Below, in pieces: positions 9,834 to 20,547 of a DNA stretch of 64,000 bases (position 1 is its first letter; every line of letters begins with the position of its first letter). The notes beneath the pieces were generated by a model. It searched no databases, had not been told where the DNA came from, and saw nothing but the letters and a program-made list of their open reading frames with translations. The position numbers were made by a program, and so were the translations under genes. This DNA is from Linnemannia elongata (lineage: Eukaryota > Mortierellomycota > Mortierellomycetes > Mortierellales > Mortierellaceae), in contig JAXBDG010000008.1 in the NCBI GenBank assembly GCA_036320915.1, positions 310,001-374,000 of the forward strand. The letters run 5' to 3'.

Positions 9834-12800
9834 CTAGTTCTCGAGACTGGTCATTTGGAAGGTACGGGCCTGCTTGCTACGACTGCGACTTGTACCCGAC
9901 CGACCAGTATTGGTAGTGCCAGTAGTTGAAGAAGCCGACGACGATGAGGATGATGAAGAAGACTTCCTGCTAGAACGAGACTTGTGGATTTGCACAATTG
10001 CAGGGACAGGGTCGCTGACCGCCGATAACGTAGCAGTCGACAGCAACGTGGGTGACACCACTGAAGAAGACGAAGACGAAGATACAACAGTGTGATTAAG
10101 ACCAAGTCCAGGGATCTGCGAGAACTGAGAGCCCTCATTCATGGGCGACTGGGCGGTCATCGATGGCGTAAACACAATCCTGGGAGATGGCAGATTTGCT
10201 GTAGTGGAGGACGAAGAGGCTGCTCTTTGTGTAGTAGAACTACTGGTCTTGACGGCCACCTCGCCATTGTCTTGGAAGCTGTACTCGGACACGTTACTGA
10301 TACTGTTCCTGTGACGAGTAGATTGACCGCCTGCTGCTCCTGAAGGAGAGCTTGAAGAGTTGGCACGTCTTAATGGAGGTGGCGGTGCATAGCTCTGTGC
10401 ACTTAGTCCTGAACGAGTTCCGGTCTTGGAATGAACAGTCGTCGTAGAGATAGGCACCTCCATCGACGATCTTCTTTGAGACTGCAGCCCCGCCGAATGC
10501 TTCTCACGAGTCTCAACACCAAGAGTTGACGCATCATCCGACATTGTCGAAGGCGCCAACCCACTGGCTGCATCGAGGCTAGAGTTGTCAGCCATGGGAG
10601 CCATGGGAGTCATTGCAGGCCGATCCGGATTGACAGGCGCGCTTGGTGTGGCTGGCGAAGAGTTGGACCGGCCAATGCTACCAAAGCAAACCGAAGCCGA
10701 ACCTCTCATGGTAGCATTAGCGCTACTAGAGGTCGTGGGCATAGATGGTGGTGCCTGATGGAATACGCAGTTTCCTGCTGTCTGCTTTGATGTAGTAGCT
10801 GGTGGTCTGTAAGCCTCCAGGCGACGCAACCGCAAGCGGTAAAGAATATCATCCAGACAATGCTCAATGCTGCAATGGTTCTTGATGATCGAGATTTCTA
10901 TTGCAGAAGTTGATGCAGAGCGCAGAAGAGTTTTAGTTAGGCTTTACAGTCCCCTTGCAATCCTTAGTTGCAACCTCAAACACAAATGAGCAAAACGATG
11001 CTCGTGCGACTTACTTGGCCAGGTTGCACGCTCGCCCTTGAGCGTGGCGTTGACAAGGAACTCGACCGTTGGGTTGCTCACAATGTTCAGGTAATCGTCC
11101 ACTCCAAGGTCAGGCACAATAGTGATATCGCCATAGTACCGCTGTGCCATAATCGCCTGAACCTTCTGCATTAGTCCTGGCATAACTCCCAATATCGACA
11201 ACTAGATTATTTGAGCAGCGGAAACGGGACGTCGTTAGTATCCTGTTTAGTCACGACTGTACTTGTGATTGTTCAAAAAGTCTACATTGTTGAGTAACTC
11301 ATCAGCGTGACGCACCTGGTTCATGCGATGCTGGAGCTCAGATCTCGCTTGATACAGTATCCAGCCAAGGACGCGATTTGTTGGAGATCGTGCCAGAGAG
11401 TTGTGCAAGAATGGCACGATGTAAGGGTTGACCTGGCAGACGATGAAATGGTTCACGTTGAACAGCTCCGAAAGCTTGTTCATAGGGAGATCACTAAAAT
11501 GTACATAATGAGGAAATATTAGTCCCTTGTGGCGCATTGTTTCCGCGAAAGAAAGGGCTACGAGGCTCCAACTTACTTGTCAACAGATCCGTCGATCCAG
11601 TGGTAGCCTAAGAGAGGGGTGAGAAAAGGAAGAGGCTTGGTCAAGAAGCTGCTCGACTCTCAAGCGCCATATCAATATGTAACAGCGAAAATGGAAGGGG
11701 ACTTACGGGAGGGGTTCCACTGAACCTCGTCTCCGTTCTTGTCCTTGGCCATAAGTGGCGCCGAGTTGTAAATGAATGGAGCGGCGGATGATGTCGCACT
11801 AAAACAAGAGATGTTCGTTAGTTATTTGTAGCAGAGTAGAGTGGATGCATGTGCTTGAAAATGGTTTAACTTGGGGATATCACTTACACCGCTGACCAGA
11901 TGAGGACGTTGGGGGCAGTCAGGTAATTCAAAAGTCGAGGCATCTCAAACGTAGCAGAGGTACTGACGGTGATGTTGAGAATTCTGCGCGTGCGGTTGTA
12001 TGCCTCCTGGAAGGTGACATTTCCGATGTTGTCCTTCAGTGCAGCCTTCAGCACTTGGGCGTCAAAAAGAGCACCTAAACAACCCAAAAGAAATACTCAA
12101 AGTTAGATTTTGTCAGCTTCATGCCCACATCGTTCAGAGAGTCCAAGATCAATCGCTCTTTTGCATACCATTCTTCAAAAAGTGAATGAGTCGTGCTAAG
12201 ACATCTCCTTTTTCCTCCACTGTGTGGAAGACGGTCTAATTTATTTAAAAGAAAGATAGGATGCCAATGGTTAGTGAACTGGAAAAAAAAAAAAAAAAAG
12301 GACCAAGCACCATTGCGCCTTTGACCGAGACTTACAAAATTAAACTTGTCAAACTGGAACATTTCGGAAATCTCCTCATCCGTGCGTGTGCAGAGTATGC
12401 CCGCAATGATCGATCCGCACGACGATCCCGAGATAATCCGTGGCAGCAGTTGGTTGTAGTACAACGTCTTGATCACTCCAATGTGCATCAAACCTAAGAG
12501 GGATAAGTACGCCACCAAAATAATAATTAGGATCTAGATTCGAAATCATCAACTGAACCAGTGACCAAAATCCACTCTTGACTTACCCATGGTTGCGCCA
12601 CCACTGAGAAGAAGGGCTGTACGACCAAACGCCTGGCGGGTATGTGTGAAAAACTCCAGTTTGGCTGCCATAGAAAAGTCGTCGCTCTCAGTGTCACAAA
12701 TCATGTTGAGCTGTCGAATAACCTCCGCATTGTACTCCTCGATCAGCCGCTTGGTACCGATAATAGTGTTTGCATACAACTAGAGCAAGGAGAAAAAGAA

Positions 12801-15388
12801 ACAATACGTTAGCTGGCTTGTCCCCGTCCCTATTTTGCACCTGAAGTAACATTGGCATGAAACAACGTATTTCGGCAGGGTTTTACCTGTGGCCGACCGA
12901 CATTGCCGAGGTTACGCGAGAGGGAGGTTCGAAGTAGATAGATCATCAATCCGAGATCACCAGACTCCCTGGCCGCACTCAGTTGTGAGAGACGCTCCTG
13001 CAACATTTCATAGTCGTAATGGGGTGATCTTGGGTCGTTCTTCCACTTGTCCTTACCCTGGAGTCGATCGAGGACGGCGGCTGCCTCTGCCCATTGCTCG
13101 TAGTTGGTTGCTGCGCTGAGAAGATGAGTGTAGTATGCCTTGGGGTCCCTTGAGGCGAGCAAGGACTCATAGATTTTCTGTAATTAAGGTTCACAAGGAA
13201 AATATATTAGGTGATGGTGATGACACAACATGGTGAGGGTGACATGTGGGGATGTGTGAGAGCAATTAAATCATGAGCGTCCTCGCCGAGGACGGCGGTC
13301 GACTCGCTGATTGGGAGCGTGCTGGCCGCGCGGGCCAGGTTCTCGGTGATGGGCGCGGCGTTGGCCTTCAGGCTGCTGGTGATCGCCATGCCGCTATGGC
13401 GGTCCCTGTTGGTCGTGGAGATCTGGTGGAGACCACCGCCTGTCACGTCTACGAAAACACGGCCGCCTAGAACTCGTAGGCCTCCACCTCGGCGAGGTAC
13501 CGGGCCCGCCGTTCCTCGTCGTCCTCCAGGAAGGAGGCGAGGAAGGAGTTGCGGGCCAGTTTGCGCATGCAGTCTTCGGTCAAGCCGAGTGTCTTGCGCA
13601 CGGCCTCGAAGTTGTCGTCGGCGTAACCGCCAAAGTACGCTGGATCGTCGGAATTGACGGTGCAGAGTAGGCCGGCGTCCAGCATCGCGGGGAGCGGGTA
13701 ATCGGCGAGCGTGTCGACCACGCGCAGGCGGACGTTGGAGAGGGGACACAGGGTCAACGGGATGCACTCGCGCACCAACCGCTCCACCAGCGCCGTGTCC
13801 TCCATGCATCTAAGCCCGTGGTCGACGCGCTCGACTCCGAGCACGTCTAGGGCCTCGACGACGTACTCTGGTGGCCCCTCCTCGCCTACGTGCGCGACGC
13901 GGTGCAGGCCCAGCGCGGCGGCGGCGTCGTACACTTCGCGAAACTTCGCCGGTGGGTGCCCGACCTCAGCCGAGTCGAGGCCGACGCCAGTGATCCGGTC
14001 CAGGTACGGCTTCGCGGCCTCCAGCGTCTTCAGGGCAGATCCGGCGGACTCGTCGCGCAAGAAGCAAAGGATGAGCCTGGTCGAGATGCCGTGGTTGCGC
14101 TCACTGCTCCCCAGCGCCCGCCACAGCCCCTCGATGACTGTGCCCATGTCGACACCCCGCGCGATGTGCGCCTGCGGGTCGAAGAAGATCTCTGCGTGCC
14201 GCACGCCTTGCGCGGCGGCGCGGGCGAGGTAGGCGTCGGCGAGGTCCTCGAAGTCCCGTTCGGTACGCAGGACAGCCATGAGCTCGTAGTACAGGTTCAG
14301 GAAGGACTGGAGGTCCTCGAAGTCGTACGCCTTGCGCAGCTCGTCCACGTCGACGTACGGAAGCTCAACTCCGTTGCGGGCGGCCAGGTCGAAGGCAAGC
14401 TCCGGCTCCAGGGTGCCTTCGATGTGAAGGTGCAGTTCTGCTTTAGGGATGGGCATCGCAGCATTGTACCGGTGTTTTACCGGCGTTTCGCAACCGGGAC
14501 CCGAAGCAGGTCGTGCGCCACCGTCAGCTCGCCCTCGAAGCCGGCCGCCCGGCCCTGCCAGAAACGATGGGGATTGAGGCAGAGAGACAGAGGGAGAGAG
14601 AATGATCGATGTGCATGATGTGTACAGGAAGATCAGTTGTTAATGCTGGTTTCAATCATTACCTTGGACCAATGCTTGCCGACCGCATAGGCGACAGAGG
14701 TGGCAGAGGAGGTCACTGTCTGGATGATGCCCGTTAGTCCGGTCTGGCTGTCCTGCGTTTTATCTTTATGTGCATCCTCCTCCTCGTATTCTTCTTCGTG
14801 CCAGCCCTCGTTAGAGTCGAAGGAGTATGAATGTCGACTGTAGTAGGGTCGCGCCTTTGGGGTCGAAGCAATTGGCGTTTGAAGGGTATCATAGTTGTTG
14901 TTGCTATTGTTGTGGATGCTCTCCAGGCGAGAGTGCAGCTGATCAGAGAGATCGTTCAGCTGTTTCTGTTTCGCATTTCGAGATCTAGATGAAGAAGGCG
15001 CACCTTTTTCGGCTTTGGGCGTAACCAAGGAGGCTGAAAGATGTCCATGGCCATGACCATGACCATTGGCATGGAGTCCAAAGGTCAACGCGGGGTCGCT
15101 GTCGCTGTCTCCTTCGAGAAGCAGCTCCTTGGTCTCTACCAATGTATCATCCTCATCCACGCCTCCCTCGAATTCCTCTTCCTCCTCCTCGTCTTCGTCC
15201 AATGCTCCATCGAAATAGCCTGCTTCCTCGTCTTCTTCGTCATAGTCCTCTGCAACGTCAAACTCGTAGAGACTGGGTGGTCCGGTGCTGCAGTGGTCGG
15301 AGTAAGGGAAGGGAAGGTTGGTTTCAGAGATGCACAGGTCAAAGTCCTCGTCGATAATAGGAGCGACCTGTGGCGACGAACGACTCAT
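9834..15388 (-). CDS. Patatin-like triacylglycerol lipase (DUF3336; yeast Tgl3/4/5 type)
   Basis: This is a predicted lipid-droplet lipase/phospholipase. The eleven exons are 15388-14663, 13177-12887, 12779-12587, 12493-12336, 12235-12169, 12074-11888, 11798-11707, 11607-11577, 11493-11316, 11201-11015 and 10897-9834, giving 1057 aa. Residues 1-242 are acidic and low-complexity, with a short hydrophobic end. About 243-400 is the DUF3336 region (WKNDPRSPHYDYE, ESGDLGLMIYLLRTSL, RNLGNVGRPQ). The patatin core follows: LLLSGGATMG oxyanion loop, GSSCG nucleophile elbow (Ser428) and DGSVDNDLP (Asp577) as the dyad. The last 330 residues are Ser-rich and disordered. The family hydrolyses triacylglycerol and can also act as a lysophospholipid acyltransferase. 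Intron 1 is 1485 bp because it contains foreign GC-rich DNA; without it the intron would be about 180 bp. The gene is divergent from pacC. Confidence 0.92.
13268..13463. other. Partial open frame beyond the deaminase, cut at the segment edge
   Basis: Both strands are open and GC3-rich here. The minus-strand reading continues the deaminase direction as a hydrophilic Ala/Ser/Thr-rich protein. The plus-strand reading gives a hydrophobic, membrane-like peptide. I cannot tell which strand is coding. Either way the frame is interrupted at the fungal boundary near 13268. Confidence 0.35.
13467..14456 (-). CDS. Bacterial-type adenine/adenosine deaminase (329 aa, intronless)
   Basis: This is a zinc-dependent purine deaminase of the ADA/Aah1 amidohydrolase family, producing hypoxanthine from adenine (or inosine from adenosine) and ammonia. 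All family motifs are present. HLHIEGT at residues 9-15 gives the HxH metal pair. HVGEEG carries the conserved His and catalytic Glu. DHG follows, then the CPLSN turn and NSDDPAYFGG with the metal/catalytic Asp pair. NSDDPAYFGGY rather than NTDDP favours adenine over adenosine as substrate; this is inference. The full frame has no introns, strongly GC-biased third positions and bacterial length. It is a typical actinobacterial gene, unlike its fungal surroundings. It sits in the sense orientation inside the lipase intron. Expression in the fungus is doubtful, because no fungal promoter or polyadenylation signal is evident. Confidence 0.93.
   Translation of the reverse strand: MPIPKAELHLHIEGTLEPELAFDLAARNGVELPYVDVDELRKAYDFEDLQSFLNLYYELMAVLRTERDFEDLADAYLARAAAQGVRHAEIFFDPQAHIARGVDMGTVIEGLWRALGSSERNHGISTRLILCFLRDESAGSALKTLEAAKPYLDRITGVGLDSAEVGHPPAKFREVYDAAAALGLHRVAHVGEEGPPEYVVEALDVLGVERVDHGLRCMEDTALVERLVRECIPLTLCPLSNVRLRVVDTLADYPLPAMLDAGLLCTVNSDDPAYFGGYADDNFEAVRKTLGLTEDCMRKLARNSFLASFLEDDEERRARYLAEVEAYEF
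14463..14468 (-). promoter_or_regulatory. Bacterial -10-like element of the deaminase gene (leaderless start)
   Basis: On the minus strand TACAAT ends 6 nt before the ATG. Actinobacterial leaderless genes characteristically have a TANNNT -10 element about 7 nt upstream of the start codon, so transcription would begin at or next to the A of ATG. No Shine-Dalgarno sequence is seen, which fits. This is a short motif and could be chance. Confidence 0.4.
14477..14570 (-). pseudogene. C-terminal tail of an upstream bacterial gene
   Basis: A minus-strand frame rich in GC-ending codons ends in TAA at 14479-14477, 20 bp before the deaminase ATG. The last residues read GELTVAHDLLRVPVAKRR. It is cut off at the segment boundary near 14570. 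Its protein family is not recognised. The tail-to-head spacing is what an intact bacterial gene pair would show. Confidence 0.55.
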
Positions 15389-16673
15389 TTTGTTTGTTGT
15401 AAAAGGAGCTGGTATCAGTTTTGTTGTATTTGTCGCGTGTGAGGAGGTGAAAGGAAGGTACGAAGTACTGGTTATAAAGGGTTCAAGGAGTGTAAAGGTG
15501 CGTGAAGTATGTGTGTGAAGGTGTGAGAAGCGGGATAAAGAGTGGGGAAGGAGAGGGTGAAGGAATGAAGTGAATGCTAGTGGTTGTGTTGTATGTTGAG
15601 TGAATGAGAGGAAGAGGAGGGAATGAGCTGATCAGAAGGAAGGAAGTAAAGAGGAGAAAGGGAGAATGGTTTAAGAAAAGGAATGAAAGAAAGAGAGGAA
15701 GGGACACAACGAAAAAGAAACGAAGAGGAAGAAGGGAGGAAGGGAGGTGTGACAGAACACTGAACACGAAGGGAGGCAGGGAAGAAATGTTCTCAGATCT
15801 CGCATGTGACAATAGTCAACCAAAAACGAAATATATCGTAGGTGGAAGTACTGTACATCTGTCAATGTTCCTCTTTCCCTCACTTCCCACTTGTACCCTT
15901 TTGTCAAGTGTGAGACTCCTAGGTTATGTTGTTGCCCCAACGAACACTATTGAACTACGCATGCTCCCCTTCTCTCTCTCTCTCTCTCTCTCTCGCTCCT
16001 ATCCTTCTCTTATTAACCCCACACTACCCCAATTGAACTCACAAACAACCTTCCTCACACTACATACAACATGTGGCACAAAAGTATAGAATACATACCC
16101 TCCGTTATTTTTGGCAGAACGAGGAAGCGTGGATGAACAAACAACAAACAGGGTTCATATGCTCAAATGGCGAGTGGGATAACGTGGCTTTCTCTTTCGA
16201 ACCCTTTGCAGGAATAGCTCCATTCTCTCGCAGCAAAGACAACCTTTGTTGTTTTTGTTTTGAGTAACCTTGAACAACGACAGACGGTATGCGACCCAAG
16301 AATAGCAAAAAGCAACGAGTGAAGGCGAGAATGCCAAGAACTCGTTTCAACCAGTCACAAGGTCGCCGTCGATTTTTTTTCCCTTCGTCTGATAATGCAT
16401 TTAGTCGATGATTCGTTCCCTTCTCACTCTTCCTTCCACTCACTCCTCCTCCTCCTTCACTCACTTTCTCTTTTCAGCTCTCACCGCAGCCAGCCCTTGC
16501 CTTTTATCTCTACTCGTTCTCTACGCCACCCACTCTCTCTTTTCACACTTTCTCTTTATCAACGCCACCACTTACTAACCAAATACCACCGCCTCCTCCT
16601 CCTCCTCACCACCGCCACTAATAAAAACAAGCAACGACCCATTCATTCTCACCCAACAATAACGACGACAAAG
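15389..16673. other. Divergent promoter region, lipase / pacC
   Basis: About 1.3 kb between two divergently transcribed genes, purine-rich on the lipase side and pyrimidine/CA-rich just before pacC. A CT dinucleotide run lies at about 15970-15994. No gene is supported. I did not identify convincing PacC-type GCCARG sites with certainty. Confidence 0.5.
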
Positions 16674-19600
16674 ATGGACATTCCATCACCACAAGAGTTC
16701 ATATTCTCGGACGAGTACACCTGCCAGTGGAACCAATGCCACAAAAACTTTGACGACGCCGAGACACTCTATCAGCATCTCAGAGACGACCACGTCGGAC
16801 GCAAAGCACACCACAACCTCTGTCTGACCTGCCACTGGGACAAGTGCACCGTCCAGACCTTTGCCAAACGAGACCACATCACCTCTCACTTGCGTGTCCA
16901 TGTCGCTTCTAAACCCCACCAGTGCAGGGTATGCTCTCTTATAGCAACTCGGTTGCGTAACTTTCACCCTGTGAGCAAATTCAGTTCGACCACACATACA
17001 ATACACTTGACCTAACTCACACCTCACTCTCTCTCGCTCGCTCTCTTGACCGAGAATAGCACTGCAAGAAAGGATTCAAACGTCCACAGGATTTGAAGAA
17101 GCACGAAAAGACCCACGATAACCACAACCACCATACCCTTGCAGACGATGATAACTCTGACACCGATACCAAAAACGACACAACAGTTGCATCAACATCC
17201 GCTTCGTCCTCTTCAGCCCATCTACAGCCCACCAAGGACCCAGCACTCCCACTCACCCCACTCACTCCCCTCGATCGCTCCCCCTCTGTCGCTTCGACCC
17301 TCACCGGTTCTTCTATCTCTCCTTACTCGATGCCCCTCTCTCCTGCCGATACTCTAGAATCTTGGAACCCTGGGCTTTGTATGTTCTTTCCTCAGCCTTT
17401 TGTTTGTTTCCTGTTGTTGTTTTTCTGAACGAACGACTCCTTTTTTGCCACGTTGCATCACTGTCTCGTTGTTGCCTGGGAAATTTACTCGTCACTCACC
17501 TCCAATTGTGACCCTCTTTGTCCTTCCACAAAACGCTTTAGCTTCGCCATCATACTCGACCAGCTCCGACCTGTTTAGCTCCCCAAGCGCCACCGATTTG
17601 GAATTGGACTTGATGAATGCGCCCTTTGGGCAGCCTAGCATCGATGATGCTTTCTATGGAGCTTTCCCTTCAACCAACTCCTATGACAGTATGGTCATGC
17701 CCTCAACTAGCAAGCGACCCCGCGACAGCGTCGATGAAGTCCTGACAGACACACTCGGTGCTTTCGCCCTCGAGGCAAAGAAGAAACGATTCGACCCTTC
17801 ATACAACGAAGGTATAATACCCGGCGATGATATGAATGATAAATTGATGCTATAATCGACAATCCTTAAACAAGTCCTAACAAGCAAACTTGCTTGACAT
17901 CATCAACGTTATTTTAGACATGAAAGGTCGCCTTGACGCACTATCGGCCATCTTGGAAGAGAATCCATTAACACCGGATCGCCTGTTGACTTCGCTCCCT
18001 GACGTCAGTGACTGGAATCAGTTCAACCAGTTCAATCAATACTGCTCTACACTTTTTGAGGATCTCAGCGGAGAGACGTTTGAGCCGCAGACGTACGACA
18101 CGCCACTGTTCCCAGAGTACGATCAAAAGCAGACTCCTATCGCACTGGACGGAGACTACATCTCCGGTCTCAATGGACTCTCGACCTATGATACCACTGG
18201 CACCTCTTTTACAACTGCACAAATGGACCCGATGTACAGCTCTGCCGCCCCAGCCTTTGATCTCACTTCGGCTTCAACCATGAACCTCCCCTACGGCACG
18301 GCCGACCTACCATGGGACGTTACGCCGCCAATAGTGACACCAGGCGTCATGCGGAATGCCATTCCGAAGCAGACACTTCAATCTAACCGCTTCACCAATC
18401 CTCAGTATGTGTCACTACCGGCACTGCAACAGAGTCCGGACCTTGTCAAGATCGAGCCAAAGGAGGAGCCAATCGAACCCCAATTGGCGTCCCAGTCCGC
18501 GCGAAAATATGCTGACATGGGCACACAGACAAACGACAATAAGGGTCAAGCTGTTTCCGTCGGTGGCGGCCAGATGATGTTGCTTAGGATGCATGCAGAC
18601 CTCCCGCCGTTGGAGAACAAGAAGAGCAAGAAAACGAAGCCGCTGGATCCAGAGGAGGCAGAGGCACTTTTGGAGACCGCGCCAAAGGTACCTACGAACC
18701 CTTTGCCCGAGATCGAGGTTACTCAGGATGATTCTCCTTCCGTTAGCGTTGCAGGCGTTGGTCAAGATCAGACCAAGGAACGGGAGTTGCAGAAGGAACA
18801 AGAGCAGGAGCAAGAGAAACAGAAGCCGGATTCGCCAACATCAGATCATACAGATGGAAAGGAGGCTACTGAGTCAATCGACAGTGCAGCAACATCTCCC
18901 GGTCAACAGGGTGTATCGAGGTTTAGCAGCTACCTTCAGAAAGCACGCGCTCGCACTGCCGCCGCCGCTGCTGCAGCCGCGGCCAATGCCGCCAACCCCA
19001 CAACCACTGCTGTTCCAGTCGTTACTACTAGTCCAACCCTTGCTGCATCTGAGGCTCTCAGCCCGGTCGATGCTATGACTCGCCAACTCGCACAGGTTCG
19101 TCTGGACGGAAATGCCAAGCCTGCCTTGAAGCCAGCAACCACGCGACCCATTACTGCAGAAGGAGATATTGAGCGACAGCTGAAGGCGGCCAAGGCACGA
19201 TCTCTTTGCATGGATGACCCAGTCCGCCGACAGCACGCCGAGGTGGTCTTGGGACTTCTCAAGAGCATCGATGCCCTAATGGTGGATCATCGCCAAAAGG
19301 TTGCACAGTACAAGACAGTACTGGCGGCACAGGCGGCTCAGGCAGGCAAGATAAATGGATCGACTTCGGCAGGATACCCTCGACCTGGTGGAAGCGGAGT
19401 TCATGTTCACCAACAAGGCGCTATCCGGACGGTGTCTTCGCTCTTGCCACGGAGAGGCGCACCATCAACTGCAGGGTCTACCCCGCGACAGCCATCGCCA
19501 TTGCATTATCGACAAGGGTCGGACTACAGCCAGTTGCGATCTGCTCTGAAGGATGGGACTTCTACGTCTCCAGTGTTGACATCTCCGGTATTGTCGTCCC

Positions 19601-19914
19601 CCGTGTCTCCTCGCCAACAGAGCCAACAGCCTCAACATCCTCAGTCGGACCAGCCTCTACAACAGGAGCGGAACCAGCAACAGCAGGAATCTGATTTGTC
19701 AAGCGCCTCTGCTTCTGAGAAGGAGGAGAAGGAGGAAGAGGAAGATAATGAGGAAGAGGACGACTCGCCTGTGTTGTACCCAACCTCGGATCTCCACCAC
19801 GCCTCGATCGTTCCCTTCCACCTGTCGGAAGAAGAACGTCGGTTCATTGAGGAGGACAATGCCAAGACTGCCGAGGCTGCTGCTGCTCGCAACCGGATGA
19901 CCGCCCATGTATAA
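16674..19914 (+). CDS. pacC: pH-responsive C2H2 transcription factor PacC/Rim101
   Basis: PacC/Rim101 is the zinc-finger effector of ambient-pH signalling (Pal/Rim pathway); in ascomycetes it is proteolytically activated at alkaline pH. The four exons, 16674-16928, 17060-17378, 17542-17811 and 17918-19914, give 946 aa. Three adjoining fingers span about residues 17-106: [10 protein letters not shown]...[25 protein letters not shown] and [21 protein letters not shown]. The HVGRK linker and [17 protein letters not shown] signatures are PacC hallmarks. Finger 3 is split by intron 1 just after its first Cys-Arg. Intron 3 contains CTAAC 34 nt before its AG. The remainder is disordered: an Ala/Ser/Thr segment, an acidic/Gln stretch, a poly-Ala run and a very acidic C-terminus. 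Identification of the finger module is secure; the boundary of the processed form is unknown. Confidence 0.95.
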
Positions 19915-20414
19915 TTGTTCCTTTTCTCTAGTCTAAAATAGCTTCTCTTTTTTTTTTTTTTTTTAGTTCTTGCATACTTTGTACCAACTTTTTCACCTTG
20001 TATTACATCCACCTCTTTTTTTTTTTTTTTTTTTGCCTTTGCTATCTATGAATACTTTTTGTTGTTGTATGAACAGAATAAAAAACCACCACGAAGAAGA
20101 AAACGCTATGGTTGGTTCCGAATTATGTTTATTGGATGACAGAGGGTAAAAAGATGAGAGGTAACGGGTAGTTAAAAGTACAAAAAAGTGTGAAAATGAT
20201 TAGGGATATGGATATGGGGGTAGTTGGGTTTGAGGTACAAATTGAAAAAACGGATGAAGGTTAATGAAAAATGAGCGAATTGAATTAAAAAAAAAAAAAA
20301 TGATATGCAATAACTTGGGGAGGGGTGCCACTTTTTGGCTTGCAGTTATGGTTAAAGCTGACTGTCCCGGATGTGTATGTTGTTTTTTGTGAATTGGGTG
20401 AAAATGGACTTCCT
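19915..20414. other. Convergent 3' UTR region, pacC / FPK1
   Basis: Two T-runs (about 19948-19964 and 20017-20034), an AATAAA-like motif near 20078 and A-rich tracts lie between the convergent genes. No coding gene is seen. Confidence 0.5.
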
Positions 20415-20501
20415 TCAGATATCATCATCGCCATCGTGCAGAAGTGTGACTAAATGAGAAAGAAAAAAAGAAAAACAAACCAAACCAAAGTCATCATTGT
20501 T

Positions 20502-20547
<46 letters not shown>

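Larger units (their letters stand above)
13268..14575. mobile_element. GC-rich bacterial (actinobacteria-like) DNA segment inside lipase intron 1
   Basis: Base composition jumps from fungal to strongly GC-rich at about 13268 and back at about 14565-14575. Inside are three bacterial-looking frames: the last about 28-32 codons of an upstream gene, a complete deaminase gene, and an open GC3-rich frame beyond it. Outside, the lipase donor (14662, GTAATG after AAG) and acceptor (CAG before 13177) remain intact and join in phase 0. I saw no terminal repeats, poly(A) or target duplication. Either this is bacterial DNA inserted very recently into an intron, or it is a chimeric join in the assembly. 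Edges are estimated to about 10 bp. Confidence 0.8.

Noticed and set aside
13890..14618. Plus-strand frame of 242 aa over the deaminase
   Set aside because: GC-rich coding DNA often leaves antisense frames open. The minus-strand frame has all deaminase motifs.
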